The translations under genes were made by a program, and so were the position numbers. From Synergistaceae bacterium (lineage in GTDB: Bacteria; Synergistota; Synergistia; Synergistales; Synergistaceae): DNA of 35,419 nt. The stretch lies in assembly GCA_031263445.1 (NCBI GenBank), contig JAISFV010000152.1, forward strand, positions 1 to 35,419, written 5' to 3'. The notes under the pieces were generated by a model. The model had not been told where the DNA came from and did no database searches. It saw only the letters and a program-made list of their open reading frames with translations. Numbering within the stretch: the first letter of the stretch is position 1; each line of letters starts with the position of its first letter. Positions 24,727-31,940 of the stretch are shown here, in pieces.

Positions 24727-25188
24727 TTATTTCACAAGAAATACGCCCCACAGCCCGAAGCTGAGGCCGACCATGAAAATCGCCGTTATGAGCGCCACCA
24801 CGAGCAAAAACTCGCTCCAGCTCCTCTTCTTGGGCGCTTCGACCTCCCGCTCCGCATAGCTGGCCGGATCCTTGGACGGGAATCCGGACTCGTCCGGATG
24901 GATAAAGTCGGGGTACGAGTATTCGTTTATTTCGACCTCGAGGAGATCCGCTATCAGCGAGTCAAGCGTAGTTGACAGCGACTCCTGCTTGTCGTCGGCT
25001 TCAAGTGGGAGCGTGATGGCGGCGTCCATATCCACGCGGGCCACGAACTCCTGCTCCATTTTATCCAATTTCGCTACCAAGCTCTCGCGCCGTTCCGAGG
25101 CACTGCGAGTGATTTTAATTTCTTCTTCAGTCACTGGGTCACTGAGCTTGACTCCAGTCCCAGCGGAAGCATACAGATCGTCTTCCAT
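24727..25188 (-). CDS. Hypothetical protein with a C-terminal membrane anchor
   Basis: About 153 aa of unknown function. The N-terminal ~120 residues are hydrophilic and acidic, with a possible helical or coiled stretch around ERRESLVAKLDKMEQEF. They are followed by a basic patch (EAPKKRSW) and a single hydrophobic segment of about 22 residues ending four residues before the C-terminus. This is the layout of a tail-anchored protein facing the cytoplasm. The start is uncertain: the frame opens with TTG 25242, whose ribosome site AAGGA is only 3 bases away. ATG 25188 has AGGAGG 12 bases upstream. It converges with the PEP/pyruvate-binding gene across a 151-base spacer. No family recognised. Confidence 0.6.
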   Translation of the reverse strand: MEDDLYASAGTGVKLSDPVTEEEIKITRSASERRESLVAKLDKMEQEFVARVDMDAAITLPLEADDKQESLSTTLDSLIADLLEVEINEYSYPDFIHPDESGFPSKDPASYAEREVEAPKKRSWSEFLLVVALITAIFMVGLSFGLWGVFLVK

Positions 25189-25242
25189 TGTCAGCCTGGG
25201 CCTCCTCTCCGGCTTATCGCGGCTAAACGACGACGAAGCCAA

Positions 25243-25481
25243 AAATCCTTAAAAATTTACGATCCCGCCAAATCCCCTGATTTCTTACCGCCCTAGCGAC
25301 ACCACATTGCGCTCCTTCAATCACCCGAACGCCGCACTGCACGACATAAAGGAACGCACAAATTACCACAACCAAATTTATTAAGCAACTAATACCTTAT
25401 TACTAACTTAAGCAACGACATTATAATCCTCTCGCCCTTTTTATGCAAATCTTTTTGCCGAGTTTTTATGAGCCAAAAGGC
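25243..25481. other. AT-rich intergenic region
   Basis: This spacer between the membrane-anchored hypothetical gene and the MBL-fold gene (both minus strand) is much more AT-rich than the surrounding genes, especially 25360-25460. I see no RNA gene and no conserved coding potential. It probably contains the promoter of the hypothetical gene, but I cannot assign boxes. A short hairpin closes its right end. Confidence 0.4.
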
Positions 25482-25485
25482 TCAT
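25468..25485. repeat. Hairpin spanning the stop codon of the MBL-fold gene
   Basis: ATGAGCC (25468-25474) and GGCTCAT (25479-25485) form a perfect 7-bp stem with a 4-base loop. The TGA stop of the minus-strand MBL gene lies within the stem. On the minus strand it is followed by A rather than T residues, so it is not a classical intrinsic terminator for that gene. It may protect the 3' end of the message. Confidence 0.4.
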
Positions 25486-26411
25486 TTTACATTCCCAAAA
25501 TTGCGCAATCCCCTCACGCTGTTGGCGATAAATATGCGCTCGCGAAATCGCAGGTCGCCGGGGAGGTTTTTGTATTCCGACAACAGCGGGTCACTGGATA
25601 TGAGGCGGCGGACTACAGCCTCCTCCGGGAGGCCAGCCATGCCGGAAACCACGGACGACCACCTGTCGAGCTGCTCTCCGGCGAACCTTATCATGTCCTC
25701 TGGCTGCCTGGAAAGCCCCCAGTGGGAGTAACAGAGGATTTCACCGCCGCAGAGCGCCCGGCCGATTTTAGAAAGAGAATCCCTTGCCGCCGGCCCGTCA
25801 AACTTAGGCGGCGTAGCGGGACGGAGGTAGGGAAGCCCCGATTCAGAATAAACCGGGAGGCGAAGGCCGGCCGCTTCGCCCACGAAGAACAGTCTCCCGC
25901 CCGGGTACGGGACTATGAAGGACAGGTGATGCGGCGCGTGACCAGGGGTTTCAAGGATCTCAAAGCCCGATATCCCTCCATCGGCGAGCGAGTCAGGGTT
26001 CAAGGGGGACGGAGCGCCGTACGTCTCCGCCACTTCCCCTAATGTCCTGAGTGACGCGTCCCACAGTTTTTCAGGAGACAGTAGGTGCTTTATGCCCCTT
26101 GGATGAACCACCACCTTCGCGTCCGGATAGCGTTCGCAAAGCTGCCCTATCCCTCCGGAGTGGTCGAGGTGTATATGGGTCAGCAGGATGAGATCCAAGC
26201 CATCCGTAATGCCTGACAGTTCATCCACGAGAGCGCGCACGCTGCTCGCCGGCCCGGGATCGACAAGTACCCTCCTGCCCTCGATGTCCACAAAAAACCA
26301 GGCGGATATGAAGCTCGAAAAACCCCTTATGGGCTGCGGCAGATCGATCAGTCGCAGACCGTCCGGAAGCTCGTCCCTCCAGGTTTCCCCAAAAAGCCGG
26401 TCAGGGCGCAC
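25482..26411 (-). CDS. MBL-fold metallo-hydrolase
   Basis: A 309-aa metallo-beta-lactamase-fold hydrolase. The metal-binding motif THIHLDHSGG lies around residues 78-87, the next histidine in ETPGHAPHH around 155-163 and the final histidine in YSHWGLS. The position that is usually aspartate in a GD pair reads FVGEAAG here, a conservative change. VLVDPGPASSVRAL is the typical early strand pair. Substrate unknown; the layout resembles glyoxalase II-like and general MBL hydrolases. The GTG start is the first possible because TAA precedes it in frame two codons upstream. A 58-aa gene lies 36 bases upstream on the same strand. Confidence 0.87.
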   Translation of the reverse strand: MRPDRLFGETWRDELPDGLRLIDLPQPIRGFSSFISAWFFVDIEGRRVLVDPGPASSVRALVDELSGITDGLDLILLTHIHLDHSGGIGQLCERYPDAKVVVHPRGIKHLLSPEKLWDASLRTLGEVAETYGAPSPLNPDSLADGGISGFEILETPGHAPHHLSFIVPYPGGRLFFVGEAAGLRLPVYSESGLPYLRPATPPKFDGPAARDSLSKIGRALCGGEILCYSHWGLSRQPEDMIRFAGEQLDRWSSVVSGMAGLPEEAVVRRLISSDPLLSEYKNLPGDLRFRERIFIANSVRGLRNFGNVK

Positions 26412-26447
26412 CTCTAATTACCGCCCCCTCCGTGCGTTCACGCGCCG

Positions 26448-26624
26448 TCAATCCTCTATCACGCTGGAAAAAAGGCCGCATAGTTCCTTGTATCCCGCGT
26501 AAACCTCCTCCGGGCTTTCAGCCCCGTTCACCCGCTTGGCGAGCAAGAGCATCGACAGCTCGTGGACGAGCGGTCCCTTTGGAAGTCCGTGAAGCTCAGT
26601 GAAGAGCGTACTGTAGGCGTGCAT
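26448..26624 (-). CDS. Small hypothetical protein, 58 aa
   Basis: A small protein starting MHAYSTLFTELHGLPKGPL and ending in an acidic helix-like stretch. I chose ATG 26624 because GGGGGG lies 7 bases upstream; the frame is open to 26669, but those codons lack a ribosome site and the DNA there is AT-rich and promoter-like. No domain is recognised. It shares strand and a 36-base gap with the MBL-fold gene and may be co-transcribed with it. Confidence 0.55.
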   Translation of the reverse strand: MHAYSTLFTELHGLPKGPLVHELSMLLLAKRVNGAESPEEVYAGYKELCGLFSSVIED

Positions 26625-26746
26625 GTAAATACCCCCCGAAATATATTTTATAAAAAGCCAATTTATCATTAGGTGCCTGAATGGTGAAGATTTAGGGAGC
26701 AGCCAAAGGTTATTTAATCAGCGATCCCTTAAACCCTTATTCCTTG

Positions 26747-28207
26747 TCACTGTCCCTGCGCCCCCCGGGCCTCCAGAGCGGGCCGGTAGTCCGGGTTGAC
26801 GGCGAGCGCCCTGTCGAACCAGGCCAATGCCTCTTTTTTGCGGCCGAGCCTGAGCGACGCCATCCCCGCCCAGTAGGCCGACAGGTAATTGCCCCTGTAA
26901 GAGTCCGCGAGTCCCTTGAAAATAGCGAAAGACTCAGCGTAGCGCCCTCTTTCATACAGGTTGCGGGCGTTCGTATGCCCTATGCGGATGTTGCTCCTGT
27001 CTATCGGCGACATCTGATACGTCTCGATGACGTCGGTCCCTGTCGAATTGTCCCGATCCACCGCCCCCGCCCTGGTCACTGCGGACGCTGCCGCGTCTGG
27101 GGATTCGACTGAAACCCCAGACGCACCGGGAGTCCGGCTATTCTCCCAGAGGGCCCGCAGGTCAGGGCTTGCGGCTGGTTCGCCCTCATAAGGCGGACGC
27201 TCGTCACCGGAGGATATTTCGCCGGTGACTATCAGGGCGCCACGCGACTCGGCCATTTCCGCAAGATCTTCGATGAGATCCGGCGCGTCGCCTGAAGCCA
27301 CGTCGGCTGAAACTGCGTCATCATCGGGCGGAGCTTTTTCTGCCTGCGGCGCCCGGTCGGCCGAGAGCGCCAACTCCTTCGCCGCGCCGGACGAGACTGC
27401 CTCCAGCCTGTCACCGGGCAGAACCGCCGCCCCGGACGAACGCACGGGGACGCATATGCTGCTCACGCGCCCGACGTCGCGCAGCCGCAGGAGCGCGACG
27501 GGGATTTTATCCCACGGCCAGTCCGAGAAGGTCACATAGAGCCAGCCCGCCTGGGCCCCGTTCTCCGTTCCTACGTTGACCGTATATTCTTCCCCCTTCA
27601 CGCCGGTCACCAGCAGATCCTTATGGCCGGCGAGTCCGCGGACGGCCCGGCCCGCAAGCGAGACTGCCGACACGACGGCACGCGCTTTGAGCTCTCCGAA
27701 CTCCGTCTCCATGGCCTCTCGCCTGGGGACCGCAAGCGGCGAAACGGCCCCGGACGCGCTCCCCGTCTCAGAGATGCCAGCCAGAATCTCGGCGGCTCGC
27801 ACATCTATGACGCGCACGTCCAGGGTGGCGCTCGCCATGCCGGACAGCCTGCCGCCGGTAACTTCCGGCAGACCCATCGGCCCGATCTCGCTCACATCCT
27901 TGAGTGACCAGAGCATGACGTAGTCCCATCCCGCCCCGGCACCAACGCTGACCGCCTCTTCCACGCCTGCGGATTCTGGAAAGCCCGCCCCGAAGTCCGC
28001 CGAAAAAGCCTCGTAGACCGCGATTTCGCCCGCCAAGAGATCCGTTATCAGATCCGCCTGCGATGCGGACACAGCACCACTTTCAAACTGAAGCACCCCG
28101 GCCCTGATCGCCGCATCTGCCGCTGCGGCGGGGCATAGGAGCGATGCGCAGACGGCGGTCACGGACATGAGTCTCACGAAATAAACCAGGAGGGCCTTCC
28201 GCGTCAT
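26747..28207 (-). CDS. Exported protein with CsgG-like N-terminal half and C-terminal TPRs
   Basis: A 486-aa protein with an N-terminal signal peptide: a basic start (MTRKALL), a hydrophobic core and an alanine-rich cleavage region near residues 28-32 (AAAADA-AIRAG). The following ~200 residues (AGVLQFESG, then ADLITDLLAGEIAVYEAF, later VDVRVIDVRAAEILAG) resemble the CsgG/FlgT-type lipoprotein fold, though weakly. A low-complexity acidic/alanine linker comes next. The C-terminal ~80 residues hold two tetratricopeptide-like repeats (ARNLYERGRYAESFAIFKGL and KEALAWFDRALAVNPDYRP). It is probably periplasmic or envelope-associated. The frame is open to 28306, but ATG 28207 is the start that gives a signal peptide. 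The ribosome site is weak. Confidence 0.7.
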   Translation of the reverse strand: MTRKALLVYFVRLMSVTAVCASLLCPAAAADAAIRAGVLQFESGAVSASQADLITDLLAGEIAVYEAFSADFGAGFPESAGVEEAVSVGAGAGWDYVMLWSLKDVSEIGPMGLPEVTGGRLSGMASATLDVRVIDVRAAEILAGISETGSASGAVSPLAVPRREAMETEFGELKARAVVSAVSLAGRAVRGLAGHKDLLVTGVKGEEYTVNVGTENGAQAGWLYVTFSDWPWDKIPVALLRLRDVGRVSSICVPVRSSGAAVLPGDRLEAVSSGAAKELALSADRAPQAEKAPPDDDAVSADVASGDAPDLIEDLAEMAESRGALIVTGEISSGDERPPYEGEPAASPDLRALWENSRTPGASGVSVESPDAAASAVTRAGAVDRDNSTGTDVIETYQMSPIDRSNIRIGHTNARNLYERGRYAESFAIFKGLADSYRGNYLSAYWAGMASLRLGRKKEALAWFDRALAVNPDYRPALEARGAQGQ

Positions 28208-28274
28208 TGATTTTATTGCTAAAGGCCTAAAGGATAAAGGAGCACGCCCAACCGCGATCCGCTCGCTAGAAAAA

Positions 28275-28290
28275 TGTTTCACGTGACACA
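28275..28290. promoter_or_regulatory. parS-like ParB-binding site
   Basis: The 16-mer TGTTTCACGTGACACA differs at one position from the chromosomal parS consensus TGTTTCACGTGAAACA, including the full central CACGTG core. It lies in non-coding DNA just upstream of the signal peptide of the TPR gene. parS sites are bound by ParB and usually cluster around the replication origin. A second, degraded match (12 of 16 positions by my count) is at 28366-28381. Confidence 0.6.
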
Positions 28291-28547
28291 TCAAGCGCAG
28301 AATCAACGCTCAGAGCGAGTGATCCCGCATATTTAAAAAACGCGCGGCAAAAAAGCCCGATATCACGTTTCACGAAAATCACTCCTTCACACGAACCTGG
28401 CTTGCCGCGAACGCGCAGGACTCGCACTGCATGGGCGCGCCGCATATTTCTGAGAGCTGCCCATGTTCTAATTATCCCATCACGGTTATGTTTGTCAAGT
28501 TCGGCTCCGCTGCCCGACGGATGCCGTCACTTTCGGCCCTTCCCACT

Positions 28548-28582
28548 CAGCCCTTCTCACTGTATCATATGTAAAAGGGCTG
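28548..28582 (+). repeat. Perfect 8-bp inverted repeat in the cobQ leader
   Basis: CAGCCCTT (28548-28555) and AAGGGCTG (28575-28582) are exact complements with a 19-base AT-rich loop; ATTTTTCTG follows on the + strand. It ends 38 bases before the cobQ start. It could be an operator flanking a promoter (TATCAT lies in the loop) or an attenuator-like hairpin. Confidence 0.45.
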
Positions 28583-28620
28583 ATTTTTCTGCAAGAAACC
28601 ACAGACAAGGCGGTGCAAAT

Positions 28621-30123
28621 ATGGCGAAATCCATAATGGTTCAAGGCACTATGTCGAACGCGGGCAAGAGCATACTCGTGTCCGCGCTGTGCCGGATATT
28701 CAAGCAGGACGGGTATAAGGTCGCGCCGTTCAAATCCCAGAACATGGCCTTGAATTCGTTTATCACACGCGACGGCCTCGAAATGGGCAGGGCGCAAGTC
28801 ACTCAGGCGGAGGCGGCGGGCATCGAGCCGGACGTCAGGATGAACCCCATATTGCTGAAGCCGGTTCACGACCAAGGATCACAGGTGATTTTGCACGGCG
28901 AGGTTTTCGACACGATTACCGCGAGAAACTACTACGCCATGAAGCCGAAGCTCAGGCCGGAGGTAATGAAAGCCTACAACTCGCTTGCGGACGAGTTTGA
29001 CGTGATCGTGCTAGAGGGCGCCGGTTCCGCAGCGGAACTGAACCTCGGAGATGACGATTTCGTGAACATGGGCATGGCAAAGATGGCCCAGGCCCCAGTG
29101 CTGGTCGCGGGCGACATAGACCGCGGCGGTATTTTCGCGCAGTTGTACGGCACGGTCAAAATTTTGCCTGACGACGAAAGCAGCCTGATCAAGGCGTTGA
29201 TCGTCAACAAGTTTCGCGGGGACGCGTCGCTGTTCGAGAGCGGCGTGAAAATCCTGGAGGACATCTGCGGCAAACCCGTGGCGGGCGTCGTCCCGTACCT
29301 CGATGTGGACATAGACGACGAGGACAGCGTGACGGAGCGCATGTCGCGCGGAAGCGTAAGCGCGGTGCTGGACATTGCCGTAATTTTCCTGCCGCATATC
29401 TCTAATTTCACCGATTTCGCCGCGCTGGAGGCGACGCCAGGCGTGAGGGTGCGCTACGTCAAGGAGCCATACCGCCTCGGAAACCCCGACCTCGCGATCA
29501 TCCCTGGCTCCAAGAGCACGATTTTCGACCTGCTCCGTCTGCGCGAGAGCGGGCTGGAAGAGGGCATAAAGCGGCTGGCGAGCCGCGGCGTGCCCCTCCT
29601 TGGCATCTGCGGCGGCTATCAGATGTTAGGCGAAAGCATAAACGACAGCGAAGGCGCGGAGGGCGGCGGCACGGTCGCAGGCATGGGATTGCTGCCCGTC
29701 GATACCGAGTTTGCCAGCGAAAAGCACCGCACACGCGTCTCGGCGGCCGCGCTTGACATTGGCGGCACCCTCGCACCGCTGGCGGGATCCAGGCTGGAGG
29801 GATACGAAATCCACATGGGCGTGTCGACGCTCAAGGGCGGCGCAAAGCCATTGCTCAAATTGAGCAACGGCATGTTCGACGGATGTCAGTACGGCGACGT
29901 CTACGGCACGTACCTGCACGGATTTTTCGACAGCGCGGAGTGCCGTGACGCCATTCTGAACGCGCTCGCGGACCGCAAAGGCGTAACGCTCACGGAAAAA
30001 GCGTTCGACTTCGCCGCGTACAAGGAACGCAATTACGACTTGCTCGCGCAGGGTGTGCGCGACTCGCTCGACATGCGGCTAATTTACCGCATCCTGGAGG
30101 GCGGCATGGGCTACGGGATATGA
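28621..30123 (+). CDS. cobQ: Cobyric acid synthase CobQ/CbiP
   Basis: A 500-aa cobyric acid synthase that amidates side chains b, d, e and g of adenosylcobyrinate a,c-diamide using glutamine and ATP. The N-terminal nucleotide-binding loop reads IMVQGTMSNAGKS (residues 5-17), followed by VAPFKSQNMALNS. The C-terminal glutamine amidotransferase domain has its catalytic cysteine in LLGICGGYQMLG (near residue 329) and the histidine in YGTYLHGFFD (near 437). All expected motifs are intact and the length is normal. ATG 28621 is preceded by AAGGCGGTG; the open frame to 28402 is non-coding by composition. Its TGA overlaps the ATG of a DUF1850 gene by 4 bases. It is 11 kb from the other cobalamin genes. 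Confidence 0.96.
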   Translation: MAKSIMVQGTMSNAGKSILVSALCRIFKQDGYKVAPFKSQNMALNSFITRDGLEMGRAQVTQAEAAGIEPDVRMNPILLKPVHDQGSQVILHGEVFDTITARNYYAMKPKLRPEVMKAYNSLADEFDVIVLEGAGSAAELNLGDDDFVNMGMAKMAQAPVLVAGDIDRGGIFAQLYGTVKILPDDESSLIKALIVNKFRGDASLFESGVKILEDICGKPVAGVVPYLDVDIDDEDSVTERMSRGSVSAVLDIAVIFLPHISNFTDFAALEATPGVRVRYVKEPYRLGNPDLAIIPGSKSTIFDLLRLRESGLEEGIKRLASRGVPLLGICGGYQMLGESINDSEGAEGGGTVAGMGLLPVDTEFASEKHRTRVSAAALDIGGTLAPLAGSRLEGYEIHMGVSTLKGGAKPLLKLSNGMFDGCQYGDVYGTYLHGFFDSAECRDAILNALADRKGVTLTEKAFDFAAYKERNYDLLAQGVRDSLDMRLIYRILEGGMGYGI

Positions 30124-30701
30124 TTTTGCCCGATAAGATGAGGCGCGTCACTTCCGGACAGGCATTCTCGCGCCTGTCCGGCCGATTGAACGGCACGGCG
30201 GCACGTGCGGCGATTGTCGCGTTCTGCGCTGTCCTCCTTCTGGCCGAGCTGCCTGTGAACTACCTCGTCATCTCAGGAGACGCGGTGTCGCTCGCCTCGC
30301 CTGTGCCGAGCGGAGCGCCCTTTACGACAATCTACGTCCACTCGGTCGAGAAAACGCCGGTAATAGACACGTATCGGATAATCGACGGTGAAATATGGGT
30401 GTGGGAGGAAATGGTGCGGTCGCACAACGCAGGGCTGCCCTTTGACGCGCCTGAACACGGATCTTTCGTAATGGCGGACTCAGGATGGATGACAGTACAG
30501 GGAGGCAGGCGCTCGATGAAGAGCATCGCCTACAGGGTCGGGGACGCGGACATCGGCCAAAACAGATGGTACCTGCCTCCGTATTTCGTCAAGGCATACG
30601 AGAAATATCCGTCAAGGAGGGTATTTATCGAGTCCGGCGTAAGGAAATTTCGGGACGCTCCCCTCATTGGATGGCCAAAAGAAGGCACCCGGCAGCGGTA
30701 A
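30120..30701 (+). CDS. DUF1850 domain protein (TRAP-transporter-associated)
   Basis: A 193-aa membrane-anchored protein with one hydrophobic segment near residues 29-48 followed by an extracytoplasmic DUF1850 domain. The family signature appears as YVHSVEKTPVIDTYRI, then EMVRSHNAGLPFDAPE. DUF1850 genes are commonly next to TAXI-type TRAP transporter genes, and such a transporter starts 1.2 kb downstream, beyond two oppositely oriented genes. Here the gene is instead coupled to cobQ by a 4-base overlap. Its 3' end overlaps the convergent membrane-protein gene by 38 bases. Role unknown; an accessory to the TRAP transporter is the best guess. Confidence 0.75.
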   Translation: MILPDKMRRVTSGQAFSRLSGRLNGTAARAAIVAFCAVLLLAELPVNYLVISGDAVSLASPVPSGAPFTTIYVHSVEKTPVIDTYRIIDGEIWVWEEMVRSHNAGLPFDAPEHGSFVMADSGWMTVQGGRRSMKSIAYRVGDADIGQNRWYLPPYFVKAYEKYPSRRVFIESGVRKFRDAPLIGWPKEGTRQR

Positions 30702-31377
30702 CGGTCAGCGGGACGAATTCCATGCTGAGGCTGACGCCGTCAGGGATGGCTTCGTCCTTTATAAATAGGTAACTGACGACGCAGGACAGCGTAAAGATCA
30801 CGCCCGGCGTCAGAATCGCCAAAAAGCGCGGCTCGGCCCACCAGAAAACCGAAAAGTCAAGCGGCACGAAAGTTATGAACAAAAAGCCGGAAAACGAAAA
30901 ACTGACCGGCCTGAACGCGGCACATCCGCGCTCCATGCCGAGAAAAGACAGCAAAAGCCCCGCTGCTGCAAGGCACATCGCTATAGCTGAAACAAACGGG
31001 CAGAGGCGGAGTATCATCGAGAACCCCTCTATAGAGTACAGCCTCCCTGGTATGCCCGTTCTAGACATGAACAGGCTCATGGCGGCTTCAAAGGCCATAA
31101 TGGAAACGATCAGGACAGCCCTGCCGCAATACCCTCCAAATCGCCCCTTTGGCGCAATGACGACAGCCACGGCAAAAAACGGCAGCCACGCTTCGGAGCC
31201 AAGGCCCAGAGGGCGCAAGAGCGAAACACCGCCCCAGGGCAGCGCGCACGCGGAAAAAAGCGCCAAGGCGAAAGCTGCGGCGTCCCTGTTGAAAAGATGC
31301 CGCCACCTAGGGGCAGTCACCCCCCAGGGCGCGAACAGGGCGACGGCCAGGGCGATAAACAGCAAGAGCGCCGCCAT
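30664..31377 (-). CDS. Polytopic membrane protein of unknown function
   Basis: A 237-aa strongly hydrophobic protein with about seven predicted membrane segments, judged from hydrophobic runs around residues 1-20, 34-55, 64-78, 84-104, 122-147, 154-172 and 182-205, with a last one at the C-terminus. No family motif is recognised. It starts 7 bases after the stop of a 70-aa membrane protein, so the two probably act together. Its last 38 bases overlap the convergent DUF1850 gene. Confidence 0.65.
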   Translation of the reverse strand: MAALLLFIALAVALFAPWGVTAPRWRHLFNRDAAAFALALFSACALPWGGVSLLRPLGLGSEAWLPFFAVAVVIAPKGRFGGYCGRAVLIVSIMAFEAAMSLFMSRTGIPGRLYSIEGFSMILRLCPFVSAIAMCLAAAGLLLSFLGMERGCAAFRPVSFSFSGFLFITFVPLDFSVFWWAEPRFLAILTPGVIFTLSCVVSYLFIKDEAIPDGVSLSMEFVPLTVTAAGCLLLAIQ

Positions 31378-31384
31378 GACAAAC

Positions 31385-31597
31385 TCAGTTCAGGTGACGG
31401 GATATGACGTCTATGCCAGCGAAGGAACAATACCCCAGCACGACGGCGCCCGCGAGGAGGAAGCCCAGCAGCATACGCAGATAGAAGATCATCCACGACG
31501 CGCCCAGCCACTTCCCCCGGTAAATGTTGGCCACCGTCCGCGCCACCAAAAGCGCCGCCAGGAAAAAAGCCAGCGCGATCAACGCCTGCAAGTTCAT
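31385..31597 (-). CDS. Small membrane protein, 70 aa
   Basis: A 70-aa protein with two hydrophobic segments (about residues 3-20 and 38-58) separated by a short basic loop (NIYRGKWLG). I chose ATG 31597; the frame is open to a GTG at 31657, but the extra residues are hydrophilic and have no ribosome site. The gene precedes the 237-aa membrane protein by 7 bases. It diverges from the TRAP permease, so the palindrome at 31681-31709 lies between the two and could act on both. No family recognised. Confidence 0.5.
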   Translation of the reverse strand: MNLQALIALAFFLAALLVARTVANIYRGKWLGASWMIFYLRMLLGFLLAGAVVLGYCSFAGIDVISRHLN

Positions 31598-31680
31598 AAC
31601 CGGAATTTCCAAAATCTTCCCACCACCGACCTTTTCCAATTCATCACATGATAGCACATGGAAATGCTAAAAATACGTAA

Positions 31681-31709
31681 AATGAATTCACTCCCACGGT
31701 GAATTCATT
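31681..31709. promoter_or_regulatory. Perfect palindromic operator candidate upstream of the TRAP operon
   Basis: AATGAATTCAC (31681-31691) and GTGAATTCATT (31699-31709) are exact complements with a 7-base spacer (TCCCACG). The right arm ends 8 bases before a consensus -35 box. The position and symmetry fit a dimeric regulator of the TRAP transporter genes. The regulator is not encoded in the window as far as I can see. Confidence 0.6.
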
Positions 31710-31717
31710 ATATACAC

Positions 31718-31745
31718 TTGACAGAGAAACCCTCCCAAATATAAT
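31718..31745 (+). promoter_or_regulatory. Consensus sigma-70 promoter of the TRAP transporter operon
   Basis: TTGACA (31718-31723) and TATAAT (31740-31745) match consensus exactly, with a 16-base spacer. Transcription should start near 31752, leaving a leader of about 190 bases before the permease ATG at 31941. The leader contains no recognised riboswitch. Confidence 0.75.
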
Positions 31746-31940
31746 TTTTCGTAGAGCGTAGGGGCCTTCCATTTGGCCTTTCATTTTAACAGTCTGAACA
31801 CAGCCAAATACTTATACAGAGCAAATCCAACCGCCTTGAGGTTAGCCGCTGGGTATTGGCCGTGTGCGCTGCGATACATTTTACCCCTTTCTCCAAATGA
31901 ACTGACTGGCAGCAAAAAATTCATCACAGGAGGCAACGCG

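Larger units (their letters stand above)
28208..28620. other. 413-base gene-free region between the TPR gene and cobQ
   Basis: The divergent genes on each side leave a long spacer. It holds a parS-like sequence (28275-28290), a weaker imperfect copy about 90 bases further on (28366-28381), and an inverted repeat before cobQ (28548-28582). I see no RNA gene and no cobalamin-riboswitch B12 box. Promoters for both flanking genes should be here, but no strong pair of boxes is visible. Confidence 0.5.

Noticed and set aside
31773-31940. N-terminal extension of the TRAP permease
   Set aside because: The 56 extra residues have no family similarity and the AGGAGG ribosome site clearly points to ATG 31941.
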